Origin: Selenomonadaceae bacterium
GTDB taxonomy: Bacteria; Bacillota; Negativicutes; Selenomonadales; Selenomonadaceae
Assembly: GCA_017527075.1 (NCBI GenBank)
Contig: JAFXQM010000019.1
Coordinates: forward strand, 62,001-126,000
DNA length: 64,000 bases
Direction of reading: 5' to 3'
Shown one piece after another: positions 43,401-50,540 of the stretch. The notes below the pieces were generated by a model, which saw only the letters and a program-made list of their open reading frames with translations, did not search any database and had not been told where the DNA came from. Positions within the stretch are counted from its first letter, which is position 1, and each line of letters starts with the position of its first letter. A program made the translations under genes and the position numbers.

Positions 43401-44416
43401 ATTCTGCACGAACGGCAGCGACTCTGGAGGCCGGTTACGCCGAAGACACATTCGACATTTCAAATCTCGGCGGATATGCTCTCAATCTGAAGATAATCGA
43501 CGCATCGGCGGTTAAGCACAACATGACAATCATCGGCAACGCCAACGCAAACAAAATCATCGGCACCGCGCAAGACGATTACCTGGACGGCGGCGCGGCG
43601 GCAGATACTCTTTCGGGCGGCAAGGGAGCCGATACCTTCGTTTACAAATCGGGCGACGGAAATGATTTGATCACCGATTACACCGAAGAGGACACGATAA
43701 GAATCACTGAGGGCACCGTCAGCAAGATTGAAACCCGCGACAAGGACGTGGTCTTCACCGTGGGCAACGGAAGCATTTCAATCAAGAACGGCTCGAACAA
43801 AACCATCAGATATTACGACGCCGACGAAGTCAATCATTTTTATCCCGTAGAATACAACGCGGCGGGCACCTCGGCGACTCTCCATGCCGGTTATGCCAAA
43901 AACACTTTCAGCGCAGATTCTGTCGTCAAAGACGTTGACGCCTCGGCTGTCCTGCACAATCTCAAAATCAACGGCAACGCAAAAGCAAATTTCATCACCG
44001 GCTCCGCGCAGGACGATTACATTGACGGCAAGGAAAGCGCGGACACAATTTTGGGCGGCAAAGGAAACGATACGCTCTTGGGGCGCGACGGCAACGACAG
44101 CCTTAACGGCGGCGCGGGCAACGACAGCTTGTGGGGCGGCAAGGGTGATGACATACTCTTCGGCGACGACGGCGCGGATATTTTCGTTTATAAATCGGGC
44201 GACGGATCCGATACCATCTTGGATTACGAGCCCGACGTCGACACGGTGATGATTCTTTCGGGCTCAGTCAAGAGTCCGTCGACAGACAACTTGGGCAATG
44301 TCACGTTCGCGGTCGGCTCAGGGCAAATCGTCTTCCCGAACAGCGCGAGCAAACCTTACATTGAATTGGTCGACAGCAGCGGCAAAATTTTGCAGTCGTA
44401 TATCCGCAAAGGCTGA
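40496..44416 (+). CDS. Large RTX-type calcium-binding repeat protein
   Basis: This 1,306-residue protein has no signal peptide. It starts MVKDEFIFSLQRFA. Residues 20-370 are RTX-like strand-turn units (GGDGNDDL, GGAGNDEF). Residues about 374-700 hold four tandem units of about 92 residues (GVKSxDGLKVS, AEDKKSISYTKAASKNLI); two are nearly identical at DNA level (276-bp period). From about 860 come three modules GGKGADTFVYKSGDGND-(V/L)I-x-DY-x-EEDTI with GGxGxDxL nonapeptides, ending with a dense block at 1170-1240. Such proteins bind calcium and usually leave the cell by type I secretion; no exporter is adjacent. AAAGGAGAGG precedes the ATG; TATAAT at 40441 may be its -10. Confidence 0.9.
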   Translation: MVKDEFIFSLQRFAYVENSANNTLLSGTNGKDKIFNSGSNVTIDTSAGDDSIYSGGSFVSIDSGDGSDTVRNSGTATISGGDGHDYIYNVLSHGVSINAGAGDDSIKNVDSFKLTIAGGAGNDQVTLNTSGNLIEYADGDGSDTVYGFNESDTLSITGEYSTQTNGSDVIVNVGSGSILLVGTAGKELNINKTVATKLITLSDERDVFSNDMADVTLNALAGNDVISNSASSVTVDGGDGNDDLANYASNVSLFGGAGNDEFWNESSNVTITGGAGKDTVWTNSGSNVVFTFADGDGADVIYGFNATSTLQIGDGLGSYSSTASGDDIVVTVGKGRVSLMGAASLSAVNIAGEESNNVWRLSGTTATYGMPNKTLITVTGVKSLDGIKLSGSTVIVSQPALNDMDITVSDGYVLKFGEGVDKPDTEKVWSHDGMTTATYNQVTTAGYSLAEDKKSISYTKAASKNLITVSGVKSSDGLKVSTKNKTVTVSASSLNDENISISGDDYALKLGSNVDKPSTEKIWSHDGTTATYDSVTTAGYSLAEDKKSISYTKAASKNLITVSGVKSVDGLKVSTKNKTVTVSAASLNDENISISGDDYALKLASDVSKPSTEKSWSLSKNTATYKQTTTEGYTLEDNAITYSAEVETTLASITGVKSVDDLKVSEKNKTITVPAAALKQTRVTVGGNYEFKMESDKVTISGGGTNDTITARGDNVSVSAGAGNDCVEMSGTKATVTGGDGADVFAFKRQNFGNYLITDYAQEDTIEIATGTVSRIAARGSEVIFTVGNGKISVTGGADKIIYNDESGRHTFRAGRENLTIEDTFVTLTKNYSEGSFDIDDYGGGQLRTVDASKVPGDINLKGNALMNTLTGGGGNDTLTGGKGNDKLTGGKGADTFVYKSGDGNDVIADYDEEDTIKITSGTPKISTEGNDVVITVGKGKVTVTGGAGKLIKYLDAKDVEHFYPADLNSARTAATLEAGYAEDTFDISNLGGYALNLKIIDASAVKHNMTIIGNANANKIIGTAQDDYLDGGAAADTLSGGKGADTFVYKSGDGNDLITDYTEEDTIRITEGTVSKIETRDKDVVFTVGNGSISIKNGSNKTIRYYDADEVNHFYPVEYNAAGTSATLHAGYAKNTFSADSVVKDVDASAVLHNLKINGNAKANFITGSAQDDYIDGKESADTILGGKGNDTLLGRDGNDSLNGGAGNDSLWGGKGDDILFGDDGADIFVYKSGDGSDTILDYEPDVDTVMILSGSVKSPSTDNLGNVTFAVGSGQIVFPNSASKPYIELVDSSGKILQSYIRKG
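41870..42421 (+). repeat. Two near-identical 276-bp units inside the RTX-type gene
   Basis: The stretches starting near 41870 and 42146 repeat with a 276-bp (92-codon) period and only scattered changes, flanked by two more diverged units. Recombination between them would change protein length in frame. Confidence 0.8.
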
Positions 44417-44447
44417 AGCGGGCGTGTATCCTCTCGTTGGTTGCGCA

Positions 44448-44482
44448 AGTCAAAAAAAAACTCTCCGAAAGGAGAGCTCACT
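44448..44482. terminator. Shared terminator between RTX-type gene and DUF169 genes
   Basis: CTCTCC-GAAA-GGAGAG (44461-44476) is preceded by nine As. On minus it gives a perfect stem plus T-run after the small gene ending at 44478; on plus it closes the RTX-type gene less strongly. Confidence 0.8.
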
Positions 44483-44765
44483 TTAAAATTTCTTCGACCG
44501 AGGACGCTTCCGACAGCCGCGACAAATTTTTATCCTCCACTCGCAGCGTGAAAATTATTTTTTCCGCTCGATTTTCGTTGAAGGGTATCGGCGTTTTGAA
44601 AATCCTCAGCTGAGGATTTTTTTTTGCGTTCAGGTAGGAAACTTCGCTGTCAGTGACGGGCAAGCCGAGCATGTACTTATTTTTGCCACGCGCCGGCAGA
44701 CGAATTCGAGCCGAAAAATTTTCAGCGTCGGATGAGTTCAGATTCGCTTGGAAATTTTTTGCCAC
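44478..44765 (-). CDS. Small hypothetical protein after DUF169 gene
   Basis: This is a 95-codon frame starting with GTG 44765 inside the end of the DUF169 gene (28-base overlap) and ending at a strong terminator. The sequence (ARIRLPARGKNKYMLGLPV, PFNENRAEKIIFTLRVEDKN) looks protein-like, and the position would otherwise be empty, but the ribosome binding site is weak. It could be a separate coupled gene, or the tail of the DUF169 protein after a frameshift. Confidence 0.5.
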   Translation of the reverse strand: MAKNFQANLNSSDAENFSARIRLPARGKNKYMLGLPVTDSEVSYLNAKKNPQLRIFKTPIPFNENRAEKIIFTLRVEDKNLSRLSEASSVEEILK

Positions 44766-45457
44766 GCGTCAGCCGTCAGGAAACTTTCTTCCGCGAGCAA
44801 TTCGAGCCGCAAAAATTTTTCGTGCGCCATGCTGAACGCCAAAAGATTCTTGTCCAAAAATTTCCGCGCGGAAGGATCGGTCAGTCCGACGAAGCAAAAA
44901 TTTTTTTCGCTCAGCGGGTAAAGGATTGTTTGCGCGCAGCCCGCCCCGAATAAAATTTTCACGGCGTCGGCGCGCGGCGATTCGTAATTGGCGAGCGTGA
45001 CCAGCCCCGAAAGTTGGTCGGCGTTGACCAAAAAAATTATCGCGTCGGGCGATTCGTCTTCCACGCGGCTCAGCGGCTTGAGGAGCAAAAATTTTTTTCG
45101 CGGCGGAAGTTTTTCAATCAGCGCGTTCGACACGCCGCAAATAAATTCTCTCGCGACGTCGGGAGATTTTTTGTAACGTTCGCAGCGGTCGACGCCCGCG
45201 CCTCCGTCCGACAGAAAATATTCAATCCAACCGAGCGGATACTTTTCGAAGCCGAGCCCCGCGCGTCCGCCGAGGCAAGGCGTCGTCTCTTTGCTGAAGG
45301 CGGCGATTTTTCCGTTCGCGGCGGCGGCGAGCATCGCCACGGCACAGCCCCAACGATTTTCTTTGAACTGCAAAACTTTTTCGGGGCACGCGTCCGACTG
45401 AATCACCGCGACGGGTTCGTTGCTCAGCTTGAGGAGCTTGGCGATTTTGCTTTCCAT
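44738..45457 (-). CDS. DUF169 family protein
   Basis: This 239-residue protein fits the DUF169 pattern: PVAVIQSDACPEKVLQFKENRWGCAVAML near the start with conserved cysteines, CLGGRAGLGF, and the C-terminal VTLANYESPRADAVKILFGAGCAQ. Family members occur in anaerobes; function is not established and a metal or cofactor role is suspected from the cysteines. GAGGAAGTGA precedes ATG 45457. Transcribed toward the RTX-type gene. Confidence 0.8.
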   Translation of the reverse strand: MESKIAKLLKLSNEPVAVIQSDACPEKVLQFKENRWGCAVAMLAAAANGKIAAFSKETTPCLGGRAGLGFEKYPLGWIEYFLSDGGAGVDRCERYKKSPDVAREFICGVSNALIEKLPPRKKFLLLKPLSRVEDESPDAIIFLVNADQLSGLVTLANYESPRADAVKILFGAGCAQTILYPLSEKNFCFVGLTDPSARKFLDKNLLAFSMAHEKFLRLELLAEESFLTADAWQKISKRI

Positions 45458-45568
45458 TTAATCACTTCCTCGTGAAAAATTTTTTCCATTCTAATCGCTG
45501 AGAACTTTCGACGCAATAAAAAAAATCTCCGCGCGCCGCGTGTGTGACAGATAAAATTTCTGATTTTC

Positions 45569-45623
45569 AAAATCGCCGTCAATCGCTCAAATGTGACAAT
45601 CACTCGGCGATTTTTAGTTTTTT
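45569..45623. promoter_or_regulatory. Inverted repeat upstream of sorC promoter
   Basis: AAAATCGCCG and CGGCGATTTTT are separated by 26 bases that include TGTGACAATCA. It lies 30 bases before the sorC -35. It could be a terminator for minus transcription or an operator; nothing else is seen in 45458-45650. Confidence 0.35.
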
Positions 45624-45656
45624 GCCCCGAAATCGGGTTTGAAGTGCTCATTTTCC

Positions 45657-45685
45657 TTGCCGCGCCACAAAATTTCTTTTACAAT
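45657..45685 (+). promoter_or_regulatory. Promoter of the sorbitol operon
   Basis: TTGCCG (45657-45662) and TACAAT (45680-45685) are 17 bases apart, about 50 bases before the sorC-type ATG with GGGAGGAGG. Confidence 0.7.
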
Positions 45686-45734
45686 CGTGCCAACGTAAGA
45701 CGTTGAAAAAAATTTTTCGGGAGGAGGAAATCAC

Positions 45735-46775
45735 ATGACACCGGTTGAGCGCAGAATTTTAATCAAAGTCTCGACGATGTATTACCTCGAACACATGAAG
45801 CAAACCGAAATCGCCAAACGCCTCGGCGTTGAACGCACGACGATAAGCAAGCACCTCAAGCGGGCTCTCGACCAGGGAATCGTCACCATAACCGTCGCCA
45901 ACGAAAATTTTGAGGACATTGAATCGGCAATGGAGAAACGCTTCGGGCTCAAGGAATGTTTCATCGTTCCCCGCAGTTACGACCTCCTCGCCGTCAAGCA
46001 GGCAATGGGGCGCGCGGGTCTTCAGCTCCTCCGCCGCATCGTCGACAATAAGCAGGTCATCGGTCTGGCGTGGGGCACTTCCATTCGCGAACTGACTCGC
46101 CACGCGCAAAACTCCAAAGTCCCGCAGATTGATTCGGATTTCGTTCCGCTCGACGGCGGCCCCGAAAATATCGACAGCGAACTCCACGTCAACACTCTGT
46201 GTTACGAACTCGCGCGGGCGTTCGGCGGACGCTGCCATTACATTTACGCGCCGGTCATCACGCGTACGGCCGAGATTCGCAACGCCATTGTCCAAGACGC
46301 CAACTACGAAAAAATTTCCGACTTCTGGAAGAAACTCGACATCGGGCTCGTCGGTATCGGTGCTCCCGTCAAGTCGTCCAACCTCGTTTGGATGGGTGAG
46401 TTCGGGCGGCAGGCGATTGAGTCGCTCTCGCGCACGGGCACCGTCGGAGAAATTTGCTCGGTCTTCTACGACAAGAACGGGCGCGAAGTCAAAACCGATT
46501 TCTCCGACAGGATTATCGGCGTCGACCTCGACACGCTCAGGAATTTGAATTACTCAATCGGCATGGCGGCCTCGCGCGAAAAAGTTCCGGCGATTATGGG
46601 CGCGTGCGTGGGGCTAAGCGTCTGTGTTCGTAAAAGCATTGCCGCGAACAAAATTTTTGCGTTCGACAAGCTTGCGCAGAAAATTCTTTGCCACAATGCA
46701 GGCACGTGCGCATTTCACGGCGTCTCAAAGCAGCGGCGGCACATTCGGGCGAACAATGCTTGCGGTGTTTGCTGA
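45735..46775 (+). CDS. SorC/DeoR-type sugar-responsive regulator, C-terminus replaced
   Basis: This protein has an N-terminal helix-turn-helix (MKQTEIAKRLGVERTTISKHLKRA) and a SorC sugar-phosphate-binding domain (VIGLAWGTSIRELT, GRCHYIYAPV, VGIGAP, GEICSVFYD, IIGVDLDTLRNL). The family match stops near residue 290 (VPAIMGA, at about 46605), about 25-30 residues before the usual end. From there the frame runs antisense through the HNH gene and adds 57 foreign residues to 46775. The regulator may still fold; its last helix is lost. It would control the sorbitol genes downstream. Confidence 0.85.
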   Translation: MTPVERRILIKVSTMYYLEHMKQTEIAKRLGVERTTISKHLKRALDQGIVTITVANENFEDIESAMEKRFGLKECFIVPRSYDLLAVKQAMGRAGLQLLRRIVDNKQVIGLAWGTSIRELTRHAQNSKVPQIDSDFVPLDGGPENIDSELHVNTLCYELARAFGGRCHYIYAPVITRTAEIRNAIVQDANYEKISDFWKKLDIGLVGIGAPVKSSNLVWMGEFGRQAIESLSRTGTVGEICSVFYDKNGREVKTDFSDRIIGVDLDTLRNLNYSIGMAASREKVPAIMGACVGLSVCVRKSIAANKIFAFDKLAQKILCHNAGTCAFHGVSKQRRHIRANNACGVC

Positions 46776-47403
46776 CAACGTCCGAAAAAGTTTTACCGCA
46801 GATGGGACACGTCTTGACCTCTTGTCGCTTGAAAAATTCGCCGACACATTTCTTTGAACAAAACCTTGCGGCGTCGCTCGTCGAAAATTCTTTGCCGCAG
46901 ACTTCGCAATTTTTTATTTCGGCGGCGCGGGTTCGTTCGGCAAATTTTTTACATTCAGGCGAACAATAAGTGTTATTGCCGCGATTGGCGGCTTCGTATT
47001 CATGCCCGCAAACTGCGCAAGTGAACGTTGATTTTTTGTCGGGCTTCCGTTTCGCTTTTATCGCCGCGTGAATTTTTTTGTGCTCATCTTTGGTGACAAG
47101 CTTAAGATTTGCAATGTCGTTGTTGTCGTGATTTAAGTCGCGGTGATGAACGTCAAAGCCGTCGGGAATTTCGCCGTTGAAATATGTCCAAATGAATCTG
47201 TGAATGCTTATTGTGCAACAGAAATTTTTGCCGATGTTTTTGTAAAACTTGAAGCCGGCAAATTTTTTTTGCGTGTCGCTGACATTTTCAATCGACGGCA
47301 TAATTCTTTCGACCTTGCGAATCATTTCTTCGACGGCGAACAATTCTTGCGGCGTCTCGACAGACTCGCGCAGGAGCTTGAAAAGTTTTTCCTTGTCCTT
47401 CAC
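46594..47403 (-). CDS. HNH endonuclease with four zinc ribbons, element 1
   Basis: This 269-residue protein starts with GTG 47403 (GGAGG upstream). It has an N-terminal domain shared with element 2 ([20 protein letters not shown]), an HNH_3-type core (SIHRFIWTYFNGEIPDGFDVHH, NHDNNDIANLKLV, EHKKIHA), then four Cys4 ribbons (CAVCGHEY-CSPEC, CEVCGKEF-CSKKC, CPICGKTF-CSPEC, CLHCGKEF-CSRQC). This is the make-up of homing-type DNA nickases. It is antisense to the operon and replaces the end of sorC and the front of srlA. Confidence 0.9.
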   Translation of the reverse strand: MKDKEKLFKLLRESVETPQELFAVEEMIRKVERIMPSIENVSDTQKKFAGFKFYKNIGKNFCCTISIHRFIWTYFNGEIPDGFDVHHRDLNHDNNDIANLKLVTKDEHKKIHAAIKAKRKPDKKSTFTCAVCGHEYEAANRGNNTYCSPECKKFAERTRAAEIKNCEVCGKEFSTSDAARFCSKKCVGEFFKRQEVKTCPICGKTFSDVVSKHRKHCSPECAAAALRRREMRTCLHCGKEFSAQACRTQKFCSRQCFYEHRRLAPRTRP

Positions 47404-47454
47404 GCTATCGCCTCCAAAATTTTTGACAAACAGCCGCCGAAACGCTACAATGCA

Positions 47455-47527
47455 AACGGAAACGCCCCGACAGGCTTAGTTAAGTTTACGGAACTATTTT
47501 AGCTTATCGGAGCGTTTTCCGCAATAT
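47455..47527 (-). ncRNA. Conserved folded leader of HNH element 1
   Basis: GGAAACGC-CCCGAC at one end pairs with TCGG-AGCGTTTTCC at the other, enclosing a second stem (AGTT with AACT). The region matches 48657-48730 upstream of HNH gene 2, with paired changes in the stems (GGTT with AACC). It lies in the 5' leader of the endonuclease gene and marks one end of the element. Whether it is RNA, a DNA hairpin end or a promoter region is open. Confidence 0.5.
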
Positions 47528-47556
47528 AAGAAATTTTTCAAGTCGATTGTTCACGC

Positions 47557-47751
47557 AGTCGGCTTTTCGTTTACCTCGGCGTCGCCAACGGCATCACGAC
47601 GCTCGGACTGAACCACATCGACTTGGCTCTGCGTTATCTGCTTATCGGTATCGTGATTAACTTCCTGCGCGGCTGGGTCACCGACTTCTGCACCGCTTAC
47701 GTTCAGAAGCAGCAGGGCATTTCGCTCAGCAAAACTTTGAAGACGGCTTGA
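47557..47751 (+). pseudogene. srlA: srlA 3' fragment (PTS glucitol EIIC)
   Basis: This is the last 63 codons of the glucitol/sorbitol EIIC: LFVYLGVANGITTLGLNHID, INFLRGWVTDFCTAYVQK, stop at 47749. The first two thirds of the gene are absent; HNH element 1 stands in their place. Without them the membrane channel cannot form from this copy. Confidence 0.8.
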
Positions 47752-47769
47752 GCTTGAGGAGGATTTGAA

Positions 47770-48004
47770 ATGGCTGATTACAAAGCAGTTGTCGTTAAGG
47801 CGGGCAGCGGCGGCTTCGGCGGACCGTTGACCCTCGTGCCCGACGCGAAGAAAAATAAAGTCGTCAACATCACCGGCGGCGTCATGTCCAAGGTCGCCGA
47901 ACGGCTGGCGGAGATGACGGGCTGTGAACTCGTCGACGGATTCAAAACGCGCGTGCCCGACGATGAAATCCTCGTCGTCGTCATTGACTGCGGCGGAAGT
48001 CTCA
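47770..48004 (+). pseudogene. srlE: srlE 5' fragment (PTS glucitol EIIB part)
   Basis: ATG 47770 follows GAGGAGG. The 79 residues to DCGGSL match the phosphorylated EIIB half of SrlE (AGSGGFGGPLTLVPD, VNITGGVMSKVAERLAEMTG, VDGFKTRVPDDEI). The frame then enters HNH element 2. About 100 residues of SrlE, between here and the 3' fragment, are missing. Confidence 0.85.
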
Positions 48005-48607
48005 GCTTTTTTTATTGTGGTCAGTTGAGCATTTGTGACAACAGAATTTTTGATGACCATACTTGTACGCCGAGAACTCTTTCCCGCATTGAGCACAGAC
48101 GCGAGTTTCGGCATAAAGGACATTTTTCTTGTACTCTTCAAGACACTTCTTAGAGCAGTACAGATTGTGTCCGTTATCGTCGGCTTCATACTCGCGCCCG
48201 CAGTTCACGCAGATAAATTTGCCGCGATTTTTCCGCGTTTTCTTGCCGTTGGCTCTGGCGTGAAGGCTTTGGTGCACGGATTTCGGCAAGGCGACCAGAT
48301 TCGAAATATCGTTATTGTTTTTGTCCCAGTCGTCGTGGTGAATGTCGTAACCGTCGGGAATTTCGCCGTTGTAGCACGTCCAAACCATGCGGTGAAGGCT
48401 GAGCAACTTGAAATACCGTCCTTCCATTCGCGGTGCACGGCTCATGCAGTAAGTTACGCCATTAAACTTTTGATGCGTCTCGTCGACAATTTCAACACGC
48501 GGCAAATTGCCTTCAACCTTGCGAATCATTTCTTCGACAGCGAACGATTCTTGCGGCGTCTCGACGGACTCGCGCAACAGCTTGAAAATTTTTTCCTTGT
48601 CCTTCAT
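48002..48607 (-). CDS. HNH endonuclease with two zinc ribbons, element 2
   Basis: This 201-residue paralogue of the element 1 protein has the same N-terminal domain ([20 protein letters not shown]), an HNH core ([44 protein letters not shown]) and two Cys4 ribbons ([26 protein letters not shown]). GGAGG precedes the ATG. Its stop codon falls exactly at the junction with the srlE 5' fragment. It is antisense to the operon it splits. Confidence 0.9.
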   Translation of the reverse strand: MKDKEKIFKLLRESVETPQESFAVEEMIRKVEGNLPRVEIVDETHQKFNGVTYCMSRAPRMEGRYFKLLSLHRMVWTCYNGEIPDGYDIHHDDWDKNNNDISNLVALPKSVHQSLHARANGKKTRKNRGKFICVNCGREYEADDNGHNLYCSKKCLEEYKKNVLYAETRVCAQCGKEFSAYKYGHQKFCCHKCSTDHNKKS

Positions 48608-48656
48608 GGTAACGCCTCCAAAATTTTGACAAGCGGCCGCCGAAACGTTAAAATGA

Positions 48657-48730
48657 AAACGGAAACGCCCCGACGGGCTCTTGGTTACACTTACGAAACC
48701 ATTGTAACTTGTCGGAGCGTTTTCCGCAAT
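48657..48730 (-). ncRNA. Conserved folded leader of HNH element 2
   Basis: This is the second copy of the structure at 47455-47527: outer stem GGAAACGC-CCCGAC with GTCGG-AGCGTTTTCC, inner stems GGTT/AACC and GTTACA/TGTAAC. It precedes the endonuclease start by about 50 bases. Confidence 0.5.
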
Positions 48731-48750
48731 ATTCGGCTGTCAATCGGTCG

Positions 48751-49183
48751 AATTTTTTTTATGGCGTTCGTCTCCATGCTCATCGGCGTCATCCTCGGCA
48801 CAGGCATCGGCGACGTTATCGCGAACCTGCTCTCGCCTCTCGCCGGTAATATCGTCGGTCTCGTCATCCTCGCGTGTATCTGTTCGTTCCCGCTCCTCTC
48901 TCCGTTCCTCGGACCGGGCGCGGTTATCGCTCAGGTTATCGGCGTTCTTATCGGCGTTCAGATTGGCGAAGGCAACATTCCCCCGCACCTGGCACTGCCC
49001 GCGCTCTTCGCCATCAACGCCCAATGCGCCTGCGACTTCGTGCCCGTCGGTCTCGGCTTGGCTGAAGCTGACTCGGAAACCGTCGAAGTCGGCGTGCCCT
49101 CCGTCCTTTACTCCCGATTCATCACGGGTCCCGTCTCCGTTATCCTCGCGTGGCTCGCAAGCTTCGGTCTTTACGAATCATAA
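48751..49183 (+). pseudogene. srlE: srlE 3' fragment (PTS glucitol EIIC2 part)
   Basis: The frame resumes the SrlE match at [19 protein letters not shown] and continues through [40 protein letters not shown] and [19 protein letters not shown] to the stop at 49181. The frame differs from that of the 5' fragment, and HNH element 2 lies between them. It has no ribosome binding site of its own. Confidence 0.85.
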
Positions 49184-49246
49184 AAAAAAATTGACGGGCG
49201 TCTTGTGAACGTCCGCATAAAAAAATAAAAGGCAGGTAATTATACA

Positions 49247-50455
49247 ATGGCGGAAAAGATTTATTCAAGCAAAATCGTCGAACTCGGCGGACAAGTCGGC
49301 GACTTCCTCGCGGCGGCAAAAATGATCATCATGTTCGACGAGGCAATGGCTTTGCCCGAACTGCGCGACGCTTGCGTCATGCACACCGGCAACGAGCTGA
49401 CCGGCATGATTAAGCCCGGCGACGTTTACAAAATCGCGGGCACCGAATTCAAAATCCTCAAGGTCGGCTCCGAAGTCCAAAAGAACTTGATGAACCTCGG
49501 ACACATCACGATTAAATTTGACGGCGGCGAAGGCGAGCTCCTCGAAGGCTCCATTCACGTCGAAGACAAACCCGTCCCCGAAATCAAAGCCGGCCACATG
49601 ATTGAAATCTTCAAGGCGGAAGACAAAAAAATTGCTGACGGCAGCTGGCTCGGTCTCAAGGGCAAGACGGCAATCGTCACGGGCGCGGCCAGCGGTATCG
49701 GCAAGGCTGTTGCTCAGGCTTTTCTCGACAACGGCGCAAATGTCGTCGTCTGCGATTTGAATCCGAACGAACCCGAATTCAATCTCACCGACAACAGCGG
49801 CAAGGTTAAGTACGTCATCACGAACGTCTGCGAATCCGCCAGCGTCAACGCCATGGTCAAGACCGCGCTCGACACCTTCGGGCAAATCGATATCCTCGTC
49901 AACAACGCAGGCATCAACATCCCCGCGCTCCTCGTCGACCCGAAAGATCCTCACGGCAAATACGAACTCAACGAAAAAATTTACGATAAAGTCACGGGCG
50001 TCAACATCAAGGGCGTTTACCTCGTCGCGCAGGCCGTCGGTCATGAGATGGTCAAGGCGGGCGGCGGCGTCATCATCAACATGAGCAGCGAATCGGGTCT
50101 GGAAGGCTCCGAAGGTCAGAGCATTTACGCGGCGACCAAGAACGCAGTCAACAGCTTCACGCGCAGCTGGGCAAAAGAGCTTGGCAGGTACAGCATCCGC
50201 GTCGTCGGCATGGCGCCCGGCATCATGGAGGCCACGGGCTTGCGCACGCTCGCTTACGAAGAGGCACTGGCTTACACGCGCGGAATCACCGTCGACGATT
50301 TGCGCAAGGGTTATGCCAGCACCAAGACCACTCCGCTCGGACGCAGCGGCAAACTCAGCGAAGTCGCCGACGCGGTCGTCTTCCTCGCCAGCAGCAGAGC
50401 CTCTTACGTCGACGGCGTCACCGTGAACGTCGCGGGCGGCAAAACTCGCGGATAA
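49247..50455 (+). CDS. Fused glucitol PTS EIIA and sorbitol-6-phosphate dehydrogenase
   Basis: Residues 1-128 are a SrlB-type EIIA (ACVMHTGNELTG with the phospho-acceptor His46, LGHITIKFDGG). After a short linker, residues 138-402 form a short-chain dehydrogenase of the SrlD type (TAIVTGAASGIGKA cofactor loop, NNAGIN, NMSSESG and YAATKNA with catalytic Ser, Tyr, Lys). The fusion would hand phosphate to sorbitol and then oxidise sorbitol 6-phosphate to fructose 6-phosphate in one chain. In E. coli these are separate genes. The reading frame is intact although the membrane components upstream are broken. Confidence 0.9.
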   Translation: MAEKIYSSKIVELGGQVGDFLAAAKMIIMFDEAMALPELRDACVMHTGNELTGMIKPGDVYKIAGTEFKILKVGSEVQKNLMNLGHITIKFDGGEGELLEGSIHVEDKPVPEIKAGHMIEIFKAEDKKIADGSWLGLKGKTAIVTGAASGIGKAVAQAFLDNGANVVVCDLNPNEPEFNLTDNSGKVKYVITNVCESASVNAMVKTALDTFGQIDILVNNAGINIPALLVDPKDPHGKYELNEKIYDKVTGVNIKGVYLVAQAVGHEMVKAGGGVIINMSSESGLEGSEGQSIYAATKNAVNSFTRSWAKELGRYSIRVVGMAPGIMEATGLRTLAYEEALAYTRGITVDDLRKGYASTKTTPLGRSGKLSEVADAVVFLASSRASYVDGVTVNVAGGKTRG

Positions 50456-50487
50456 TCCCCTCGCACTTTTCCTTACCACAACCCAAT

Positions 50488-50526
50488 TTAAAAACTCTCG
50501 GACAAAGCTTTCGGGAGTTTCTTTTT
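50488..50526 (+). terminator. Terminator or attenuator before the Rpe-like gene
   Basis: AAAACTCTCG and CGGGAGTTTC flank GACAAAGCTTT, followed by TTTTT. The Rpe-like gene starts 15 bases later, so readthrough is probably regulated. Confidence 0.65.
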
Positions 50527-50540
50527 AAGGAGAATGAAAA

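Noticed and set aside
48035..49183. Plus-strand frame of 382 codons ending in the SrlE C-terminus
   Set aside because: Its first two thirds are antisense to HNH gene 2; only the part from about 48751 is SrlE. The open frame across the element is accidental and not in phase with the srlE 5' fragment.
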